NCBI GenBank assembly: GCA_029817715.1
Contig: JARUPY010000503.1
Coordinates: forward strand, 124,001-188,000
Length of the DNA: 64,000 nucleotides
Direction: 5' to 3'
Source: Melastoma dodecandrum
Taxonomy: Eukaryota > Streptophyta > Magnoliopsida > Myrtales > Melastomataceae
In this document: positions 23,130 through 33,700 of the stretch, one piece after another
Position numbering within the stretch: the stretch's first letter is position 1
Layout of the letters: every line of letters begins with the position of its first letter
Translations under genes and position numbers: made by a program
The notes under the pieces: model-generated
Databases searched by the model: none
What the model was told of the DNA's origin: nothing
Seen by the model: the letters and a program-made list of their open reading frames with translations, nothing else

Positions 23130-25133
23130 TCAGATGTCTCCAGATGCATTGTCGAAAGATGTCCGGAAACGAAGTCCGGAACCAATGTGCTTTGTCGTGG
23201 GGCATAACCAACAGAATATATTTTGTCCCAAAACCTGAAGGAAGCAGAGTACTTTCACTAAGTTAGTCGACCCATAAAACACTCAGAGAATAGCAGAAGC
23301 AGAAAATAAAATCCAGACGTTACCGCGGTCAAATTGTCAAAGGGACCTAGATCATATGGATGCTTATAGATATGTCCTCCCTTCTCTGCCAGCCACATAG
23401 CTCTCACGCCTTCATAATACTACAACAAATAGAAAAAGACGAGAGAAAGGTCAAAGGCCACATTCAGGCAAGCCGACTTCATTAGACACGAGTAAGCTTT
23501 TCACCCATTTTCCAACCTCAATGGTAGTCTTGTTATGCAATACCAGATAGATGTGCCAACCAAGAAGAATGCTTAAAGTGATGGAGAGTGGTATAAGCAA
23601 AAGTCCCGAGATGACCTGTGCAAGGAGGGTACTTTGTAACCGAGATAGGACTTAAAAAGAAATAAGGCAGAGTTGTTTGATTATATACATAAGCAGTTCT
23701 TGAAGAATCACCAATCTGCTCATCTTCTGTCTGAGAATCATTGACTAGACTGCCGAGAAGCAGTACCTGAAATTATAACAGGAATTGACAACACGAGCCT
23801 GAAATGACAAGTTTTCCCGAAGAAGGGACTTTTGCAAGGAATCAGTGGATGTGGCAATCCTTTTTTTTATTATTGGTTGGATATAGCAATCTTGAGAACA
23901 GGAGTGTAGAGGACACAAAGTAAGCTCGAGTTGCAGACCAACTTACCAGAGAATAAATGCAAGCGGTCACTGCATATACTACAAAAATGAAGAACTTCTT
24001 GTAATTTGCATGTCCAACACAGTTGTTAATCCAGATGCAGTGGTGATCCTGGCAAACAACTGGCAGCTATTTAATCTCTAGTCAATGGATGCTGGGTTAA
24101 TTCTCCTAAAACAAAACAAAAAAGGTTTACCATGCGGAGCACGCATCTTTTGCAGACGCGACAATGATGAGCACGTGGAGGCTTATACAAGGAGCACTTC
24201 TGGCAATATCTCAAGTCCCCACCCTGGAAATCACATCAAGAAGATTTTTTAGGCAAACACAGTGTCTCCCGAGAAAAGCTCAACATGGAAGTGGTTAAAG
24301 TGTATCCACACAAATGAAGAGTTCAATTACCTAACAGAATACCTGATTAGCTATTTGAAATAAAGATAATAGCATAAGCAAGCATCAATTCCATGACTAG
24401 AGGATAATTTTTATAAATGTATTCAAGAATCATGATGATCAAGTTGATAAGTAGACCTCTCCCGAAGCAGCAAAAACAACTTGGAGAAGAGACAACCACA
24501 AAATCGTAAACCACCCCCTTCAGCCAAGAAAAAGTGCAACAGTTAATTTCCTATCATAAAGCATCTCAGCACCAAGTGTAGGAAAGGGAAATACTCCAAA
24601 TGCTATGGTCTGGATGGAAACATGAGGAAAGGTCCAGAGGCCAACACTTTGATCGCAAAAGGCAGAGCCCCTTCCCTAATACTGGAAACTCCAAAACCTA
24701 AAAACAATGTGCACTAGGACAACAGAGGGATACCTTCACACTCTGATCAAACAAGAAACCCCAAATCGACAGGCCATTCAACTCACTGATGAGGAAGCAT
24801 AAAGCGTCAGAGAGAATGGGTGGCATGGGGATAGGGAAAATATTAAACCTTGCGCTTGATCTCGTGGATAGGGGAGCGGGCGTCCTCGATTTCGGGGACG
24901 TACTTAGGGGGGACCCGACCCGGATCCGTGAAGACGGAAGCGGCGTAGTTGGAGACGCACATGAGGGCGAGGGCGGTGAAGAGGGAGGAGTGGATGAGGC
25001 CAGGGGAGGAGGTAAGGCCGAACCAACGGTCGATGAAGATGAAGACGGTGGAGAAGTAGACGAAGGCGATCGCGAGGGTGACGACGGTGACGGGGAGGGA
25101 GAAGGAGAAGCTCATCCCACCCTCTCTCTTCAT
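23130..25133 (-). CDS. PAT16: DHHC protein S-acyltransferase, PAT15/16 type
   Basis: Seven minus-strand exons (25133-24849, 24223-24131, 24048-23947, 23766-23689, 23615-23517, 23419-23324, 23234-23130) join in frame to 285 residues. Two N-terminal membrane segments ([20 protein letters not shown] and [20 protein letters not shown]) precede DPGRVP and the DHHC cysteine-rich domain: [31 protein letters not shown] and [20 protein letters not shown]. Two more membrane segments follow, then the TTxE motif (NKTTIE) and the C-terminus. The family palmitoylates cysteines of membrane proteins, with the DHHC Cys as acyl carrier. Sequence and length match Arabidopsis PAT16 (At3g09320) best from memory. 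All introns are GT-AG and no lesion is seen. Confidence 0.94.
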
Positions 25134-25536
25134 TCCTTCCCCCTGTCCGTAACAACAAAAACCGATTACTTCCTCTTAAGCTTTGTTTGTTGAGGGGTCT
25201 TGCTTTTCTTTCTTCACAATTTTTGTCAAATCTCTACAAAACAAATTCCATCCCATCATCAATCACCATTGATCATCATCATCGTCGTCGTTCAATCGTA
25301 TTTGAAATTGAATTGGGGGTGTATTCAAGGACTGATTTGAAAAGGATGTTCGTTTTTTTAAGGACTCAATTGGGCAGGGCTCCCCCCTTTCCCTGTCTTC
25401 CTGTTCTGGAAAGTACAAGAACTTTCTTGATAAGCCGCCACCGTCTCCCCACCCCCCTATTATTATCCTCGTTTTCCTCCGACTGCTTCCTTCATCCTTG
25501 TCCTCTCCAACGACATCTCTAGCTTTTGTTGCAAAA
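25134..25536. promoter_or_regulatory. Head-to-head intergenic region (DHHC and Fes1), 403 bp
   Basis: The start codons of the DHHC gene (minus) and Fes1 (plus) are only 403 bp apart, so promoters and 5' UTRs of both must share this stretch. It is pyrimidine-rich near Fes1. I could not identify a convincing heat-shock element by eye. Confidence 0.6.
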
Positions 25537-27442
25537 ATGTCCCAAGAAGGGCCGAACTGGGAAGGGCTCCTTAAATGGAGCCTTGCCCACTCCGACGGGA
25601 CTCTTCCTACTCGCAACCTGAGGTATGATTTGTTTGCTTTTCCCTCCTGGAGTTGATTTTTGGGTTTTTGTTCGAAAGTTTGGATCTTCATATGGGATGC
25701 GATGCGGGCGTGTGCGTTTGGGTTCAGTGAGGAGGATAGGAAGTGGTTCATGGAAGCGATGCAGTCGCAGACCGTCGACGTAGTACGGCGGATGAAGGAG
25801 ATAACCCTCGTTATGCAGATCCCCGAGCAGGTGTTGGAGTCTCAGGGTGTTACTCCTGATGATGTTGAAGGTGATCTGTTTATCCCTTTTCTGGTTTTCC
25901 GCCTTTTTTTCAGGTTATGACTGTTCCATACTGCTTTTTTTCAGGTTTACTGGATGAATTGCAGGAGCACGTTGAGGCCATTGACATGGCAAATGGTAAT
26001 TACTTGTGATGTGATACAGTTTTGGGTGTTCCCTTATCGTGTCTCTGATTATTTGAAGTTGCTTCCTTTGAAACTGCTGCCAATGTTGATAGCCGTTGAT
26101 TATTTGCCTGTTTTCTGCCTCGTGAAAGTATGGATTGATTAGGATTTCTTTTGTGATACCGTAGGTCGAGGTTTGCACTTGTCTGTCTGATATAGCTTTA
26201 GTTTGGTCTTATGCCTTTCAGAAAGATTCTGTTCTGGTGGATAGACATTATAGATCCCCTTATGAATAGTAGCACTAAATGCGGTGAAGGAGATGTCTTG
26301 GTGATATGAATATTTCCAGCAACATAGCATAGAATAGTTTCTTGGTGATTGGGTTACCTGCCTATGGATTGAATGATCTTACAAGTTTCTGGACTTGACA
26401 GATCTACACTCCATTGGTGGTCTGGTTCCTCTTCTTAACTACCTGAAGAATTCACATGCAAATATTCGAGCAAAAGCCGCAGATGTTGTTTCAACCATCG
26501 TCCAAAACAATCCTCGTAGTCAACAGTTGGTCATGGAATCAAACGGCCTAGAATATCTTCTGTCCAATTTTACCTCGGATCCCGATGTCAAAGCTCGCAC
26601 CCAAGCCCTTGGCGCCATATCATGTGAGTGGTGGTCATCGATATATTGAATTGACTTCTTCCATTTGTGCGAAAGTTTCTTTATTGAATTCTTTTGATGG
26701 GTGGGTCATCCTGCAGCTCTCATTCGGCACAACAAGCCTGGTATCGCTGCATTCCGCCTTGCTAATGGTTATGCAGCATTGAAGGATGCTTTGAGTTCTG
26801 AAAATGTGAGGTTTCAAAGGTGAGCAACTCATATTTCTTCCCGTGTCTAGATATTGCATTGGTTTGGATGTTTTGATTTCCATCGGTACTGCCTTTGCTG
26901 ATATCTCATTCGGCTTTCTCCTCAGGAAAGCTTTGAACTTGATTCAGTACTTGCTCCACGAGAACAATGGTGATTGTGATATCGTTAGTGAGATGGGATT
27001 CCCTAGGATAATGATGCATCTTGCTGATCGCGAGGATCCGGATGTCCGGGAAGCAGCTCTTCGGGGCCTTCTAGAGCTCGCCCGAGACAAAGCGGATGGT
27101 ACTAGTGGCAGGTTATCAGAAGATGATGAAAAGCTGAAGCAACTACTCGAGGAGCGAATCCGAAACATTAGCGAGATGACGCCTGATGATCTTGGAGCTG
27201 CAAAGGAGGAGAGGCAGCTGGTCGATTCAATATGGAATGCCCTCTACAAGGAGCCTTCCTCTCTGCAAGAGAGAGGTCTCCTTGTCCTACCAGGGGAGGA
27301 TGCACCGCCGCCCGATGTTGCTAGCCAGCACTTTGAGCCTCCTCTTAGGGCCTTTTCAGCTAGAGATGCCAGCAAGGGTTCTACCCAACAGAAGGACGAT
27401 AAGCCCCCATTGCTGTTGGGACCTGGCCCTTCCTCATCGTGA
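25537..27442 (+). CDS. FES1A: Hsp70 nucleotide-exchange factor Fes1
   Basis: Six exons (25537-25622, 25728-25870, 25945-25995, 26402-26623, 26717-26819, 26926-27442) join in frame to 373 residues. The N-terminus MSQEGPNWEGLLKWSLAHSD is the conserved Fes1 start. An armadillo-repeat core follows (LHSIGGLVPLLNYLKNSHAN, AKAADVVSTIVQNNPRSQQL, IRHNKPGIAAFRLANGYAAL, MHLADREDPDVREAALRGLL). The acidic and proline-rich tail includes DDLGAAKEERQLVDSIWNAL. Fes1 proteins release ADP from cytosolic Hsp70; plant Fes1A is linked to acquired thermotolerance. The final residues differ from the EELL-type tail I would expect, with only a Pro/Ser-rich end here. All junctions are GT-AG. Confidence 0.94.
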
Positions 27443-28313
27443 TGCCACCTCTAGTTTACTTTCTCTTCCAAGTTTTGATATGTTTAGTTGCGATCTGAAT
27501 TGGAACGTCGTCATCATGCCGTGGAGCGAAGTTAGTAAGAGGACATCAGGGGCCAATACAAAATGAATGACTTCTTACCGAAAAGGCCAACACAAAATGA
27601 ATGATTTCTTACTGAAAAGTTAGTAGGAGGACTTCATGTCGAAATGAATGATTTCTTACCGGAAAGGCCAATACAATAAAAGAGCCAAACTCAGCTTTCG
27701 CTCCAAACACGGGCTAATTTTATTGGGTTTTAGATTGTAGTGCGATTTGCCTTCTTTTGGTAAAACTAAAAAAAGCACTTCACATTTGCCTTGATTTCAT
27801 GTCAGTAGTCATCATCGAATGCAACTTCACCCCAAGTTTCGTTTGAAGCCATGTGTGCGCGTCCCAATAAGAAAGGTCTTGGGCTGCCATGGTGTCCTTA
27901 ACATCAATCCTACCGGCTCCCAATACTGTCACCGGACTCGACGGGGCATAGTAGTTGAGACACCCGAGGTTGTTTGAACTGCGCTTCATTTGCCTTCGGC
28001 ATTCTAGTACTTTGGCCTGTGCAAGGAAACACCGATTTGCTGTCATTGCAGAAGCCAATGCCACCTCAAGCAATCACTAGCCAGGTATCATGAAAATGGC
28101 TTGCCCATTCCTCCCATCAGTCCATCTGCCATCAGCTTGCCCTCCTGCTTCCTCGTAACAAGCTTTGCATGCAAATCACCAAAGCTTAACAGTTGGGTTT
28201 GGGGGTAGGGCTTTCAAAGAAAGTTAAAAAGGTTACGGGTGGTGGGAAAAACCAATAAAGAAAAAGATTTCCACACTTTTTTAGTTTTTTTTTTTCTCCT
28301 CGACCCCTTTTAT
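27443..28313. other. Intergenic region after Fes1
   Basis: The first part is the Fes1 3' UTR and includes imperfect tandem repeats (about 27553-27672). A 97-codon minus-strand frame at 27780-28073 shows no recognisable family and no splice context, so it is not called as a gene. Confidence 0.5.
27553..27672. repeat. Imperfect short tandem repeats after Fes1
   Basis: Three diverged copies of a unit containing AATGAATGATTTCTTAC and GAAAAGGCCAA occur one after another just downstream of the Fes1 stop codon. Confidence 0.6.
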
Positions 28314-28418
28314 TTTTATTATACGATTTCCTAAAAATTTTAGTAAATTACAATATTGTACTATACTAAAACTTTTTTAGTAAATTACAAAACAATATTA
28401 AAAAATATTAGTAATTTA
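28314..28418. repeat. Direct repeat, copy 1 (105 bp)
   Basis: The 105 bases at 28314-28418 are identical to 28564-28668, at a spacing of 250 bp, within the left arm of the inverted-repeat element. Perfect identity in AT-rich non-coding DNA points to a recent duplication. Confidence 0.9.
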
Positions 28419-28563
28419 TAATTTATATTATACGATGCATTTTAACAGTTCAGTAAAAACATAGTAATTTCCTGAATAATAAAGGGCTTAGTAAAAGTTT
28501 TAGTAAAAAGCCCAACGGGCTTAGTAAAAGTAGAGACAAATGCACAGTAATGGGCTTAGTAAA

Positions 28564-28668
28564 TTTTATTATACGATTTCCTAAAAATTTTAGTAAATTA
28601 CAATATTGTACTATACTAAAACTTTTTTAGTAAATTACAAAACAATATTAAAAAATATTAGTAATTTA
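28564..28668. repeat. Direct repeat, copy 2 (105 bp)
   Basis: Second copy of the 250-bp-period repeat in the left arm, identical to 28314-28418 over 105 bases. Confidence 0.9.
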
Positions 28669-29083
28669 CAATGCCTAATTAGCAAATATATCATGTACTA
28701 TAGCCCATTTTTCTTATCTATCTCGTCGTCTTAAACGTATCGTACAGTAACCCCAACTTAAGCCGTTACTTCAAATTTATCCCCCGTTAGGTCTGATCTT
28801 GACGGAGTCCGACGTGTCGCACACGTGGCCTGACGCTGTTAATTATATCCGTTTACATGGAAAACCCTATTTTACCCTACCCCTTTCTGATCCCTAATAT
28901 CCAGCCTCTCTGTTACTCCGGGGAATAGAAAAACCAGCCCAAAAGGCACAGAGTTGGGTCTCCTAATCCCAATGCCATCATCTCATCTCCCCACCCAAAA
29001 TCCTTCCTTCCAAACCCACCCTCCATCCACCGTAACGACCTACCCCTAACTAACTCCCCCGGCTTCTACGATCGCCACTGACG

Positions 29084-29273
29084 ATGGCTCAGCAGTCCCT
29101 CATCTACGCCTTTGTGGCTCGCGGCACGGTGATCCTCACGGAGCACACAGAGTTCACCAGCAACTTCTCCTCCGTCGCCTTCCAGTGCCTCCAGAAGCTC
29201 CCTGCCACCAACAACAAGTTCACCTACTCCTGTGACGGCCACACCTTCAGCTTCCTCGCCCATGACGGCTTCG
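29084..29273 (+). pseudogene. Captured exon 1 of a VAMP72-type R-SNARE
   Basis: An ATG at 29084 begins [20 protein letters not shown], then [20 protein letters not shown] and [18 protein letters not shown]. This is the longin-domain start of plant VAMP721/722/726-type vesicle SNAREs. The frame ends where the family has its first intron: GGCTTCG is followed by GTTAAG, an intact donor. No later VAMP exon (rest of longin, SNARE helix, membrane anchor) is present. The exon has no stop or frameshift, so capture looks recent or the piece is constrained. It sits between the arms of the inverted-repeat element, with about 180 bp of apparent 5' UTR. If transcribed it could give only a truncated longin fragment. 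Confidence 0.82.
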
Positions 29274-30240
29274 GTTAAGTCACGGCACAGTCGGGGTTCT
29301 GCCATTTGGGGTTCGTTAAGCGCGTAACGCATGGTTATGGGGGAGTGTCCGGGTTACCGATTTTGGAAGGATTGGTTGACGGGGAGAGGGGGAAAGAGGT
29401 GGATGGAGGAATTAGGATTCGGGGCCGGGGATGGTCGTCGGTGTGGGGGTGGGGTGGTGGGTGAAACTAGGGCATATTCAATCGATTGAATATATTAGGA
29501 TCAGAATGAGGGTGGGGTAAAATAGGGTTTTCCATGTAAACGGATATAATTTAACGGCGTTAGGCCACGTGTGCGACACGTCGGACGCCGTCAAGATCAG
29601 ACCTAACGGAGGATAAATTTGAAGTAACGACTTAAGTTGGGGTTACTGTACGATACGTTTCAGACGACGGGATAGATCGGAAAAATGGGCTATAGTACAT
29701 GATATATTTGCTAATTAGGCCAACGGTCTTACTAATATTTCTTAGTATTGCATTGTAATTTACTAAAAAAAATTTAGTACGATGTAATACAATATTGCAA
29801 TGTACTAACATTTTTAGTAAATCTTATAATGAAAATTACTAAGCCCATTATTGTGCATTTCTCTCTAGTTTTACTAAGCTCGTTGAGATTTTTACTAAAT
29901 TTTTTACTAAGCCCAACATGGTTTTGTAAATTACTAAGTTTTTACTTATTGTTACAGTGCATCGTATAGTACAGAATTGTAAATTACTAAAATTTTTAGT
30001 ACAATATTTTAATTTACTAAAATTTTTTGTAAATCGTATAATAAAATTTATTAAGCCCATTACTATGGATCACTTTCACGTTTTACTAAGCCCGTTGAGC
30101 TTTGTACTAAACTTTTACTAAGTTCGACACTGTTTAGTAAATTACTAGTATTATTACTAAAGGTTATTAGTAAAAATGTATTAACAAAAAATACTGTTTA
30201 GTAAAATTTTACTAAAAAACAGAAAAATTTAATAAAACCC

Positions 30241-30701
30241 AAGTTTACTTACTTGCAAATAAGTTTAGCCTTGCCCGAATTTGAGATTGTCTTGTGGTGT
30301 TTTGACTCCTCCCACTTATCAGTTGAACGCCAGTTTTTTCAGTAAACTTGTGTACATTGAGACTTTGTGCGGCTCTTGAGATGCCCAAAGTGAAGGAATG
30401 TATTACACGCCTGATTTTCATATTTCCCCATAGAGTTAATATGTTTTAATGATCGCAATTGACTGTTGATAGTCATTCTTGATCGGTGACCAGAGATCGT
30501 TTTCCTGGTTAGTTGTCGAGTAGCAACTGTAGGCAGAGCCCAAAAATCTACCCATCTATCCATGTAACTTGCAGGGATGACAACAAAATCACGTTACAGA
30601 CTGTTTCTCTGTGTTTACCTATGCGACCAATCTCCAATCTATGAAGTTAATAAGATCCATCGTAGTCAGCCATTGGAGCAAATGGAAGTCTGATGCCATC
30701 G
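30241..30701. other. Intergenic region and DEX1 3' flank
   Basis: This is AT-rich and lies between the inverted-repeat element and the DEX1 stop codon. The right part is probably the DEX1 3' UTR. No coding frame was recognised. Confidence 0.5.
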
Positions 30702-33700
30702 TCACAAGTCGGTGTTCCTCGAAAACGAAGGGAGTGGCACCGGTTCCTGCGGGCGGAGGATGACCAATATACCAAACATACCGAGCATGGGAAGGACCAG
30801 AAGCCACTTCAGCAGCTTATAGTAAAACATGTGGAACGTGAGGGAGAACTCATCCGAGAAGTAAAGCCCATTCTTGTCAACCATCTCCACTATCACTTGT
30901 CCTTGTGTCCTAGTTCCCACTGTTGGAAACTTTATCTTGTGTTTTCCAGGTTTATCAAAGACCTGGCTATGCACAACCCTTCTATCCCCCAAGTAATTTC
31001 CAGGAACTCCCAATGTCGTCTACATAGAATTCAAGTAAATAAGTTTATGATTTCAGAGAGCCTTCAGAAACTAGGTTAATGAAAATGAAGCCCCCCCTCC
31101 AAAAGAAAAAACAAAGGAAAAAGTGAAACTTACAGTGACATTGTACGGTGCCTGATCCCCTGAAGGATATCTGTGCTTATCGACTATTTCAATCTCTACC
31201 CAGAAGTTTTTCCCTTCCTCATCACGGAATGTTCTAGAAGAAGGTGTAACATAGATCCCTTCGCGATCATACCGGTACGCATAGTTGTTCCTACCTTGAT
31301 TGGGCGATCTCCATGCCTGTAGAAGTTCAAAGACAGAAGACATCTATACAAGAAGAAAGCTGCAGATATATTAAGCAACATACAGATTTAAATCTTAACA
31401 GGCCTTGCCTTCAATGGATGATGAGGAGAGGGAGTGGAGAAGCAAAAGACATTCCCGTTCATTGTCGAGACAATAAGATCCAGATCATCTCCACCATCAA
31501 CATTGTCTGCCAGGACCGTTGTGTATCTGTGTAGAAGGTACCGTGGAGGTAACTATGGATGTAAAAACATGAAGGGGGCATCTATTCATCAAAGGGACAA
31601 CTGCTATAACACCACTTACGAAATTTCACCAACGTCAACCACATCAGCACAGCCTGTAGGTCCATCAATAAGATACAGATAACCACCAAAGGAAGAAGCC
31701 ACTATAGTAAGTCCCTTCCTTTTCTCTTTGTGTCCACTCAAATCAACAAGGAGAACTTGGCTCGTGACTCTTCCATAAGTCCTATAAGGATAGGGTTGAA
31801 TAATAGAGCCATCCCTGCCACTAAGCACAAATATCTTCCCAGATATTGTTGCAATTACGAGGTCGGTGTGGCCATCTCCATCGACATCCCCAATGGAAGG
31901 GGCCTGAGTGACCATAAGCAATCACCTAATCTCGATTAGTTTAATACCAGGCAAAATAAAAGGCCAAACATCGAATTTTATCTTCCATCAATGTATCTGC
32001 ACAATAAACCATTTATGGTTTTCCCCTATGAAATAGAAGTGCCAACTATCCTTAAAATTAAATCTGAAAGGAAAGAAGTACTCAGGTTCAACAACAGCAG
32101 AGGAAGGACATTGATATCCCATTCCAACTAGGCACCTTAAAATAAATGACTTCCTGAGATATACCTGAGAAATATGACTCTTGAGATGAACTTCCCATAT
32201 CTCAAGCCCATTTGGAGTCAAAGCAGCAACATTTCCATGACTGTCAGTTGCAATCAGTTCAAGTTTACCATCATCATTGACGTCGGCTGCAATAACAGAC
32301 CCCTGAATATCTGCCATCTCCAGGGGAAAGTTGTCCCGGACTTTACCTAATTGCCAAACATAACCAGTTGTACAAAATTAAATAATAATGAATAAAATAA
32401 TCAAAAGCTTAGGCTATCTGCCTTCATTATGCTTGGCACACAACCATGATTTAATTATGGTTGGCAAAAATACAAACGTTAGTTGACAACCTGAGCAAGA
32501 GTATATCAATGGGAATGCAACTGAACGAAAAGAAAAGAAAAGCAAAATGATAGACACCACCAAGGTGCTAGAAGAACACAAATTACACAAATGATGCTAA
32601 AAGAGAGGCTTTTTCTTGTGCAAACTGGATCTGAGAATATGATGGAATGCTATTTTAATGTGAGCATGAACAATGGAATATCTTCAATTAAAGAATATAG
32701 ACATGCCCAAAACCAATATAAGAAGACCAAAATGCTAAATGATCAAAGCCACATACAAATACTGGAAAAGGAGGCTTTACAAAGAGCAAAGAGACCAGAA
32801 CCATTTGAGAAGGGATCAATAAACATTCCAAAAAAACCGAAGATGTTAGGGGCCTCTTCCTGAGCCAGGTAAATTAAGTTACCTTGATGATCTATAACAT
32901 AGAAGAGGCCAAACGAATTTCCAATAAGGATATCCAGGTTTCCATCACCATCCAAATCAGCAACTGTTGGGCTTGAATATATGTAGGCCTGGAAACCATG
33001 AGGATCGGCCACACTAACATCAAGGTCTTTTGTCCATTTAACTTGCTTTGTATCAAGATTAAAGACAACAATGCTACCAGCCACATATTTTGACAGATCG
33101 ATGTCCCCTAATTCCTTTTTATGCTCAGTATTGTCATAGTACCTGCAAAATAACGTGCTCATCAATTTCCATAAGAAAAGGGCGTCCCATGTACAGATAG
33201 CTCCCTAGCTGGTGCGAGGGAGATGAACTTGGATGCATCTTCTCAAATCGTTGAACAACAGTTCCATTTGCACATAATAATTAAGATAGAAAGATTTTAT
33301 ACTTGTCCGAGGGTCATAGAGGTGTCTGTATGGTGAGTAAAAAGACTATTACAAGTGAGAAACAAAACTAATTTATGGTTATGACATCAAGCGGTTCCAA
33401 GCCTCATAATAAAATATTTGAAGGCAATAGCAGATACACTCCAAATGCAATGAAAGGAGGCCAACTAAGATCATGTAAGGCAACAAGAAACAAAATATTG
33501 GGAAGTTCAGCAAAGCATTCACTTGTGTACCTTTGCCATCCTCTAGTTTGTTAGCTCAGTCTCAATTGAAATTTTCACTTGACCGCAATTAGACAAGAAG
33601 ATAAGAACAACAAGATTAAATCTTCATAAAGAGACTTACTCACGATCAAAGAAGAACGAGGCAGCGACAACCATCTCCATCACACCATCATTATCTATGT

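Larger units (their letters stand above)
28314..30240. mobile_element. Long inverted-repeat transposon with captured gene fragment (Pack-MULE-like)
   Basis: Two arms in opposite orientation flank a 594-bp core. The inner left arm (about 28687-28899) reverse-complements to the inner right arm (29494-about 29710) with only scattered mismatches, including GCAAATATATCATGTACTAT, CGTATCGTACAGTAACCCCA and ATGGAAAACCCTATTTTACC. The outer arms are AT-rich arrays of TTAGTAAATTAC and GGGCTTAGTAAA motifs in larger tandem units, a structure seen in foldback and Mutator-like elements. The right arm is longer than the left, so the left may be truncated. The core carries the 5' UTR and exon 1 of a VAMP72 gene. 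There is no transposase, so the element is non-autonomous. Exact ends and target duplication could not be fixed by eye; the outer coordinates are approximate. Confidence 0.75.

Noticed and set aside
25870..26401. Extra Fes1 exon in the long third and fourth introns
   Set aside because: Only the 51-bp exon at 25945-25995 fits the conserved LLDELQEHVEAIDMAN; other frames give no Fes1 sequence.
27780..28073. 97-codon minus-strand frame after Fes1
   Set aside because: No recognisable motif, no plausible partner exon and close to the inverted-repeat element; left as unassigned.
28314..30240. Tandem TAGTAAATTAC motifs considered as a CRISPR-like array
   Set aside because: Spacing is irregular, there are no unique spacers, and the organism is a plant; they are subterminal repeats of a transposon.
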